64,000 bases of DNA from Herbaspirillum aquaticum (GTDB lineage: Bacteria; Pseudomonadota; Gammaproteobacteria; Burkholderiales; Burkholderiaceae_D), in NCBI RefSeq assembly GCF_002213425.1, contig NZ_NJGV01000013.1:124001-188000 (forward strand). Reading direction: 5' to 3'. Below, in pieces: positions 59,471-64,000 of the stretch. The notes beneath the pieces are model-generated. The model saw only the letters and a list, made by a program, of their open reading frames with translations. It was not told the origin of the DNA and made no database searches. Positions within the stretch are counted from its first letter, which is position 1. Every line of letters begins with the position of its first letter. The translations under genes were made by a program, and so were the position numbers.

Positions 59471-59671
59471 ATGGCGGAGCAAGTATTGAAAGACCGTAAT
59501 GGCAACAAAATCGGCACGATTGAGATCCGGAGCGATGGAACGCAGGTGGGAAAGGACAAGTACGGCAACAAGCGCGGTGAGTACGACCCACGAAATGACG
59601 TCACAAAGGACCGACATGGCAACAGAGTCGGGAAGGGCAACCTGCTAGCCGTCTTAATTACCCAGTTGTAA
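59471..59671 (+). CDS. short repeat protein with KDxxGNxxG units
   Basis: A 66-residue hydrophilic protein. Three units are visible: KDRNGNKIG, KDKYGNKRG and KDRHGNRVG, each probably a beta hairpin; spacing of about 20 residues suggests a small beta-propeller or flower-like fold. ATG 59471 follows a strong site (GGGGGAAAT). I do not know a function. It lies alone between a terminator and a lipoprotein gene. Confidence 0.65.
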   Translation: MAEQVLKDRNGNKIGTIEIRSDGTQVGKDKYGNKRGEYDPRNDVTKDRHGNRVGKGNLLAVLITQL

Positions 59672-59785
59672 GAAAGTGCTCCGATAGAGAGCATGTCGCT
59701 TATCCCAGCGCCCGGAGGATTGTCCGAAATGAATTCAGAACGTTTTCTGGGAAAAAATCAGAAGTGCGTAGAGCACATTTGCCAA

Positions 59786-60244
59786 ATGAGTAAAAAACTA
59801 CGGGCCGCTCCAATTTTGATCGCGTTGTTGGCTGCGCTACTGCAGACAGCATGTTCCAAGCAGACAGAACCGGTTGCGACAAAAAGTGAATCAGCGATTG
59901 AGACTAGTCGGAAGAAAGAAGTCGAGAAGGATCTCAAAGACCCGGTGTTTGTAGCGGCTGGAAAGTTGCAGCTTTCTGCAAATCGGGCATTAGGAGCGAT
60001 TATGCAGAGGGGAGTCGCTTATTATCAAATGTATAAGGATGCTGCAGATAAAAGGCGGGATGCAATCAATGTCGAATTCAATTCCGAGTTGGGAACGAAG
60101 ACCTCGAAAATTGGACGCATCGTTGATTATGCAATATTCACTAGCCAGCTATGTGATACCGCCTTTTTGTCTGATGAGTACGAATGTAGAACGCTCAAGA
60201 AGAACATTGAAGAGTTCAGATCCATCGGGCGAGATTATATGTAA
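59786..60244 (+). CDS. small lipoprotein
   Basis: A 152-residue predicted lipoprotein. The signal peptide (LRAAPILIALLAALLQTACS) ends in the lipobox LQTAC, with Cys near residue 23. The mature part is helical, begins with charged residues (ETSRKKEVEKDLKDPVF) and has two further Cys (SQLCDTAF, DEYECRTL) that could form a disulfide. The start is ATG 59786, chosen because it opens the signal peptide; upstream in-frame ATG codons at 59693 and 59729 would bury it. Function unknown. Confidence 0.65.
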   Translation: MSKKLRAAPILIALLAALLQTACSKQTEPVATKSESAIETSRKKEVEKDLKDPVFVAAGKLQLSANRALGAIMQRGVAYYQMYKDAADKRRDAINVEFNSELGTKTSKIGRIVDYAIFTSQLCDTAFLSDEYECRTLKKNIEEFRSIGRDYM

Positions 60245-60286
60245 TTGGGTCAAGGACATATTCTTAAATATTAGTAAGGGAAAATC

Positions 60287-60661
60287 ATGACTAGTTTTGA
60301 ACGGGAACAGAGAATTCGTGAAGAAGAGCGAATTCGCCTGGATGAGCAAATGAAGGTCGCTAAACGGCAGCAGGAAAAAGAGAACAAAGCAATTCGAGAC
60401 GCTCAGAAAAAGGCCGTAATTGGGGCCTACATTACAGAGTATGGATTCAAGGCAGCATGGATCAAGGTCGTAACTCCTTACATTCTTCTAAGTATTTTAG
60501 CCGGGATATTCTGTGGGTTCTTGCGTTGGCTAAACATGGAGAAGGAGTCCATATGGCTCAAGATATTCGAGCCCATTCTATGGGGTATTGGTGCTGCAGT
60601 AATCGGTGCGTTAGTCAGTATGGTAGCGGCTTGGCTCGAATGTATTGAGGCGAGGGAATAA
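60287..60661 (+). CDS. coiled-coil membrane protein
   Basis: A 124-residue protein. Residues 1-45 are a highly charged helix rich in Glu, Arg, Lys and Gln (REEERIRLDEQMKVAKRQQE), probably a cytoplasmic coiled coil. Two membrane segments follow (VTPYILLSILAGIFCGFL and ILWGIGAAVIGALVSMVAAW). ATG 60287 follows AAGGGAAAATC. It lies 42 bases after the lipoprotein gene and 45 bases before the secreted protein gene, so the three may form an envelope-spanning set. Function unknown. Confidence 0.65.
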   Translation: MTSFEREQRIREEERIRLDEQMKVAKRQQEKENKAIRDAQKKAVIGAYITEYGFKAAWIKVVTPYILLSILAGIFCGFLRWLNMEKESIWLKIFEPILWGIGAAVIGALVSMVAAWLECIEARE

Positions 60662-60706
60662 CCCGTGTTGCTCGTAAATGGCTGCTTGCTGAAAGAATCC
60701 GAAACT

Positions 60707-61900
60707 ATGTTCATGAGGAAGCTAACTGCGTGGTTGCTGACATTGGTGTTGTTGGCCGGTGTTAATAGCGCATCCGCACGGGAACATACTGAAACCACTT
60801 TGCTGGGGCCGTCGTACACAGCATTGAAGGAGGGAATAGACAAGGGATATGCCTATGTCATCTTCCCCAGTTTGTATCGAGGGAATTTGGCACAGACCTT
60901 GTATAAAAAGGGGATTGTGTTGCCTTTGCCCGAAGGGCTAGGAAGCATCGATGAAACGCTACAGGCAGCTATTCTCAAGTCTGCCAAAGACTACAATCTA
61001 GCCTTTGATGCATACGATGTTGCAGAAATTGGTTTGATTATGATTAAGCAGCTTGGTGTCGCTGAGCAAGCGAAAAGCTTAATTAGTCTTCTAAATCTTG
61101 CAGTTGGCGCATCGGAGCAGGAACTTCAGGCTGTGGACTCTGTTACTCGATTGCGTAAGAGGGAGGTCCTTCAAGCGCGGCTAATTGTCCTTATTAAAGA
61201 GATCAATGATCCATTCAGACTTAACCAAGAAAGAATTCAAAAGCAGATTGTTGAGTTAGTCGGGAAAAATACAAGTTATTACGCAACACCCAATGTAGAG
61301 AAATTGGATATTCGTGGCTTCAAAATGGAAGCTCCTTTCAGTGACGTGTCTGCCGTGCGCGGAAAAAATGCCGTGGAAAAGCAGACGTTGGCCCAAGATG
61401 CAGTAGTCTCAGAATTGATTAATAAGGGACAGATGTCGGGGACAGGTTTTTTACCTTTCTCTCAGAAAGGCCCTTCCGTGCAAAACGGCGTCGGTGGGGC
61501 GACGGTGCAGGACGGTCCGCTTAGCCTCTTTTACACCTGCGATGCCGCACCTTCTCCCAAGAAGTTGTACTACGCGAAATTGCAAGGGAGTTTCGGCGGA
61601 ACTGACAAACTGACCAGAAAGGATATTACCGACTCATTGATTCAGAAATATGGACAGCCAACGTCGGGAAATGTTGGTCAGAACGGTAATCTAGTATTGA
61701 TATGGGGTTCTTCATGGCCTTCCGTCTACCTGGGAAGTCTGTCGTTCCGTGTACCTGTAGACAGGCTTGAAGCTAACATTCTTGAGTCGAGCTACACCCT
61801 TGAATTAGTCTCAAGGAAATTGGAAAAAGAGCAGGAGAATTGCAGAAAGAAGGATGAAAATGCAGAGCATGATGCAGCAAAACGAAACCTCAAGTTCTAA
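60707..61900 (+). CDS. secreted protein of unknown function
   Basis: A 397-residue protein with a signal peptide (KLTAWLLTLVLLAGVNSASA) predicted to be cut before residue 27. The first part is helical (residues about 30-210); the C-terminal third looks like a mixed alpha/beta domain (SLFYTCDAAPSPKKLYYAKL; DSLIQKYGQPTSGN; LVLIWGSSWPSVYLGSLSFR), followed by a charged tail. ATG 60707 and ATG 60713 are both possible; a GTG at 60665 would precede the signal. Its stop overlaps the convergent small gene by four bases. I do not recognise the family. Confidence 0.6.
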   Translation: MFMRKLTAWLLTLVLLAGVNSASAREHTETTLLGPSYTALKEGIDKGYAYVIFPSLYRGNLAQTLYKKGIVLPLPEGLGSIDETLQAAILKSAKDYNLAFDAYDVAEIGLIMIKQLGVAEQAKSLISLLNLAVGASEQELQAVDSVTRLRKREVLQARLIVLIKEINDPFRLNQERIQKQIVELVGKNTSYYATPNVEKLDIRGFKMEAPFSDVSAVRGKNAVEKQTLAQDAVVSELINKGQMSGTGFLPFSQKGPSVQNGVGGATVQDGPLSLFYTCDAAPSPKKLYYAKLQGSFGGTDKLTRKDITDSLIQKYGQPTSGNVGQNGNLVLIWGSSWPSVYLGSLSFRVPVDRLEANILESSYTLELVSRKLEKEQENCRKKDENAEHDAAKRNLKF

Positions 61901-62088
61901 CCAATTGGGGTGTTGCTAATCTTGGCTAACGTCTTTTGTGTCTGTTGTTGTTTCAGCCGTAAATCGGCAGCCTTCGCCAACTCGTTTGCTCGACGAGCAT
62001 TTTTAAGCTGCTGCTTGGCTTGATCTTTCTGGGCTTTTACTTGCAACTGCTGAGCGTCTGGTTGCTCGATTAGTTCTCGGTATCGCAT
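61897..62088 (-). CDS. small Lys/Gln-rich coiled-coil protein
   Basis: A 63-residue, strongly basic helical protein (KAQKDQAKQQLKNARRANEL). ATG 62088 (MRYRELIEQPD) follows GGGGGAACAA, an excellent ribosome site, so the longer frame back to 62172 is rejected. It lies with the DUF6641-like gene, from which a terminator hairpin separates it. I recall similar short proteins beside rolling-circle-type genes in other integrated elements, but this was not checked. Confidence 0.6.
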   Translation of the reverse strand: MRYRELIEQPDAQQLQVKAQKDQAKQQLKNARRANELAKAADLRLKQQQTQKTLAKISNTPIG

Positions 62089-62139
62089 TTGTTCCCCCTT
62101 CGCATATTTAGTCGTGCATAGGCTATAACGCGAAAAGAA

Positions 62140-62169
62140 ATGCCCCTCGATACTTTGAGGGGCATTTTG
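62140..62169 (-). terminator. hairpin between the DUF6641-like and the small basic gene
   Basis: ATGCCCCTC (62140-62148) pairs with GAGGGGCAT (62157-62165) around eight bases. On the minus strand it is followed by TTTCTTTTC and ends the DUF6641-like transcript; on the plus strand TTTTGC follows. Confidence 0.75.
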
Positions 62170-62186
62170 CATGAGCGGTCGCTGAT

Positions 62187-62633
62187 TTAGCTGCTGTGCT
62201 TGAAGCCCGCGCTCAACGACTTGCTGATCACTTCCAACTGCGTATCAAGCTCGCCGGCAGATACTGCGGCTTTCAGCGTTTCGAGAGTGGGGACAAGTTC
62301 CTCCAAGGAACCCACTTCGACGGTGCTCTTGCCTTTTACAAGTTCGACGGCTTTAGCACCATACTTCACGGTGATGCAAATCTTGCCGTTTTCTGCTGTC
62401 CACCACCAAGGACGAATACGCTTGCTCGATTCAACTGTGCTGCGTGTACCTGTCTCAGTATTCTTGATAGTGCGAAAAATCGTCGGGGAGAAAACTTTGC
62501 CGTCTTGCTGTGCTTTCGCGAGCTGGACTTGTTCCCAGATTTTCGCGATCAGTCGGTTGCGACGTTGCACAAGTGTTGGCATGCCACTCGGCCGCTTCGT
62601 TGTCACCAGTTTCAGATTTGCCAGCTCGCTCAT
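62187..62633 (-). CDS. DUF6641-like protein
   Basis: A 148-residue protein that resembles the DUF6641 family from memory. Typical stretches are LKLVTTKRPSG, LVQRRNRLIAKIWEQVQLAK, RIRPWWWTAENGKICITVKY and ELVKGKSTVEVGSLEELVP. The family occurs in integrated elements and has no known function; the basic N-terminus and small size would suit nucleic acid binding. ATG 62633 follows AGGAGAATGAG. It diverges from the replication-like gene with an 81-base gap. Confidence 0.7.
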   Translation of the reverse strand: MSELANLKLVTTKRPSGMPTLVQRRNRLIAKIWEQVQLAKAQQDGKVFSPTIFRTIKNTETGTRSTVESSKRIRPWWWTAENGKICITVKYGAKAVELVKGKSTVEVGSLEELVPTLETLKAAVSAGELDTQLEVISKSLSAGFKHSS

Positions 62634-62697
62634 CTCATTCTCCTATGTAAAGTTGATGCAGGAGAGGATGTATTCGCCTTTGAATGGAATCAACTGT

Positions 62698-62754
62698 TTT
62701 TTGACGGTATTCGGATGCCGTCAAAAATCAGCCTTATGCCGGTAATAAATACCG
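62698..62754 (+). repeat. two stem-loops before the replication-like gene
   Basis: TTTTTGACGG (62698-62707) pairs perfectly with CCGTCAAAAA (62718-62727) around a 10-base loop. CGGTA (62740-62744) pairs with TACCG (62750-62754) around ATAAA. They lie directly upstream of, or over, the possible start codons of the HUH-type gene, where a nicking origin or autoregulatory site would be expected. Confidence 0.6.
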
Positions 62755-63254
62755 ACATGACTGAAGATCAAAGACGAATACAGAAAGCTTGCATCGAATG
62801 GATGGTTCAACATAAAGACGCCTTTAATTACGCCGTCACCCTCACGCTTAAATCCTATCGGCGGCTACGAAACGACCGCGGACAGGTCGTCGAGCAATTA
62901 AGCCATTTCGAAGCTAAGCGAACGCTCCGTTATTTCGTGATGCGCCTCAACATTGCACTCTTTGGGAAAGCTGCGAAGCGCTTTAGTCGATCTATTTCAA
63001 TCATTCCTGTATTAGAGGGCCACGGCGCTGATAAGCGATTGCACTATCACTGCGCCATTGGTGGATTACCAGAGAACATGAGCGTTGATGAGATTGATGC
63101 AGTTGTGAGAGATGCTTGGTCAAAAACACCATTTGGATATGACGAGATTCACTTCACTTGCATTTTCTGGCCGTCCATCCCTTCGATCATCTCTTTGTAT
63201 CGTATAAATACCTCCTCGCAATATTTATTCTTTACCGCCAGTGCTGTAATCTGA
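62715..63254 (+). pseudogene. rolling-circle-type replication protein with replaced C-terminus
   Basis: About 145 N-terminal residues resemble phage- and satellite-type rolling-circle initiators: a helical start (MTEDQRRIQKACIEWMVQH), FNYAVTLTLKSYRRL, RFSRSISIIPVLEGHG, and RLHYHCAIGGLPENM, whose HxH pair fits the metal site of HUH enzymes. After DEIHF (about 63150) the sequence turns hydrophobic and unlike the family, and the expected region with the catalytic Tyr is missing. Starts at 62715, 62736 and 62757 are possible; 62757 lies after both stem-loops. It may be a truncated, inactive gene joined to foreign DNA. Confidence 0.6.
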
Positions 63255-63268
63255 CGAGATAATTTCAA
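63149..63268 (-). CDS. possible 39-residue protein or 3' gene remnant
   Basis: On the minus strand the frame reads KLSRQITALAVKNKYCEEVF and then IRYKEMIEGMDGQKMQVK. It has a natural-looking helical composition, unlike the plus-strand translation of the same bases. The only start is TTG 63268, right after an in-frame TAG, with GAGG about 12 bases upstream. It may be a small gene divergent from the nucleotidase gene or a remnant whose 5' part is lost. Low certainty. Confidence 0.35.
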   Translation of the reverse strand: MKLSRQITALAVKNKYCEEVFIRYKEMIEGMDGQKMQVK

Positions 63269-63288
63269 CTAGATGTGAGCCTCGGCAT

Positions 63289-64000
63289 ATGCCATATCCA
63301 ATTGAGCGGAAACTCGTTATCGGAATAGCTTCTAGCGCACTCTTTAATCTTTCTACATCGCATCAAGTTTTTCTTGATAAAGGGGCTGAGGCTTATCGAA
63401 AGCATCAAGAAGAAAACATTGATAAGCCGTTCGAAAAGGGTGTCGCCTTTCCTTTTATCCGGCGCTTCTTGAACATCAATAAGGCGTTCCCAAAGCAATC
63501 ACCAGTCGAAGTCGTTCTTCTCTCAAGGAATTCTCCAGAAACCGGACTTCGAGTTTTCAGATCTATTCGACACTATGGGTTAGACATATCGCGTGCTGCG
63601 TTCATGACAGGGCGTTCTCCCTATGAATACGTTCCTGCCTTTAACTCCTCTCTTTTTTTAACGGCGAATGAGGAAGACGTTCAGAAGGCTATCGATGCAA
63701 ACTACCCTGCTGGATTGGTTCTTCCCTCGATGGTGTTTGATGACGAACTAGACCTAGAACTGCGCGTAGCCTTTGACTTTGACGGGGTCATTGCTGATGA
63801 CGAAGCTGAAGCGGTCTATAAGAAAAATAACGATCTAAATGAGTTTCAGGAGCACGAAGCGCAGAAAGTACTGATACCACATAAGCCGGGCCCATTGGCC
63901 GACCTCTTTACCAAGCTGGCTTTTATGCAGAAGCTGGAAGAAAGAAAAATGAAGCATGACTCGGAATACAAAAAAATATTGCGGATCTCAATTGTGACTG
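63289..64000 (+). CDS. HAD-type 5'-nucleotidase, cN-I-like (3' part outside the window)
   Basis: The 237 visible residues match the bacterial relatives of cytosolic 5'-nucleotidase I, which dephosphorylate nucleoside monophosphates. The start PYPIERKLVIGIASSALFNL is typical, followed by GVAFPFIRRFLNINKAF, VEVVLLSRNSPETGLRVF and MTGRSPYEYVPAFNSSLFLT. The HAD motif I with the nucleophile Asp is VAFDFDGVIADDEAE near residue 165. The usual length is about 310, so some 70 residues lie outside. ATG 63289 has only a weak ribosome site. Confidence 0.85.
   Translation, partial: MPYPIERKLVIGIASSALFNLSTSHQVFLDKGAEAYRKHQEENIDKPFEKGVAFPFIRRFLNINKAFPKQSPVEVVLLSRNSPETGLRVFRSIRHYGLDISRAAFMTGRSPYEYVPAFNSSLFLTANEEDVQKAIDANYPAGLVLPSMVFDDELDLELRVAFDFDGVIADDEAEAVYKKNNDLNEFQEHEAQKVLIPHKPGPLADLFTKLAFMQKLEERKMKHDSEYKKILRISIVT

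Larger units (their letters stand above)
57645..64000. mobile_element. integrated element at tRNA-Pro(CGG), left part only
   Basis: The region starts exactly at the break in the tRNA-Pro gene. It is visibly AT-richer than the DNA to its left, has short genes on both strands, phage-like regulators and a rolling-circle-type replication gene. No integrase, capsid or conjugation gene is seen in the window. Because the tRNA reads leftwards, the intact tRNA-Pro and probably the integrase should lie at the right end, outside the window. Whether it is a satellite, prophage or genomic island cannot be decided. Confidence 0.8.

Noticed and set aside
63265-63498. A 77-residue minus-strand frame opposite the nucleotidase gene
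   Set aside because: It is a shadow of the clearly recognisable 5'-nucleotidase coding sequence on the plus strand.

Overview
The window looks like a chromosome segment of a high-GC betaproteobacterium of the order Burkholderiales, most probably Oxalobacteraceae and close to Herbaspirillum. This is inferred from codon use, the protein sequences and the gene order; no database was searched. Bases 1-57600 are typical GC-rich core DNA. From about 57645 to the end the DNA is clearly AT-richer and looks like an integrated element.

Region by region. 1-10240 is metabolic and regulatory: a partial alpha/beta hydrolase with an Asp at the nucleophile position, LysR and AraC regulators, an aldo/keto reductase, a HigBA-type toxin-antitoxin pair with two palindromic operators, an HpcH/HpaI aldolase with a DadA-type dehydrogenase, the RNase P RNA gene rnpB, an HIBCH-type hydrolase, a DUF1348 protein and HU. 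11110-29365 is a complete division and cell-wall (dcw) cluster in one direction: mraZ-rsmH-ftsL-ftsI-murE-murF-mraY-murD-ftsW-murG-murC-ddlB-ftsQ-ftsA-ftsZ. Most genes overlap by a few bases. It starts from one promoter carrying phased GTG repeats that fit a MraZ operator, and ends in a strong terminator after ftsZ. murD carries a low-complexity insertion of about 210 residues.

29575-40565 holds a peroxiredoxin, lpxC, a DciA-like DUF721 protein, an M23 peptidase, secA, a DUF2272 lipoprotein, an SGNH hydrolase, argJ, a DUF815 ATPase and a MutT-like Nudix gene. 40608-47177 is on the minus strand: pilB-pilC-pilD-coaE-zapD-yacG preceded by a CorC-type transporter gene. The PilB protein lacks its usual N-terminal domain.

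47351-56205 is a catabolic locus. An IclR regulator and a GhrA-like reductase diverge from an operon encoding a complete ABC importer and three proteins resembling the subunits of opine oxidase or HcnABC. The likely job is uptake and oxidation of an N-substituted amino acid, opine or polyamine-like compound. An infA gene with a long leader and a small conserved hypothetical gene follow.

At 57600-57644 lies only the 3' half of a tRNA-Pro(CGG) gene on the minus strand. Its 5' half is replaced by unrelated AT-rich DNA, as expected at the distal end of an element integrated in a tRNA gene; the intact tRNA and the integrase should lie to the right, outside the window. The visible part carries an XRE repressor, a winged-helix regulator next to a membrane protein, a short repeat protein, a lipoprotein, a coiled-coil membrane protein, a secreted protein, a small Lys/Gln-rich protein, a DUF6641-like protein, a C-terminally replaced rolling-circle-type replication protein preceded by two stem-loops, and the start of a HAD-type 5'-nucleotidase.
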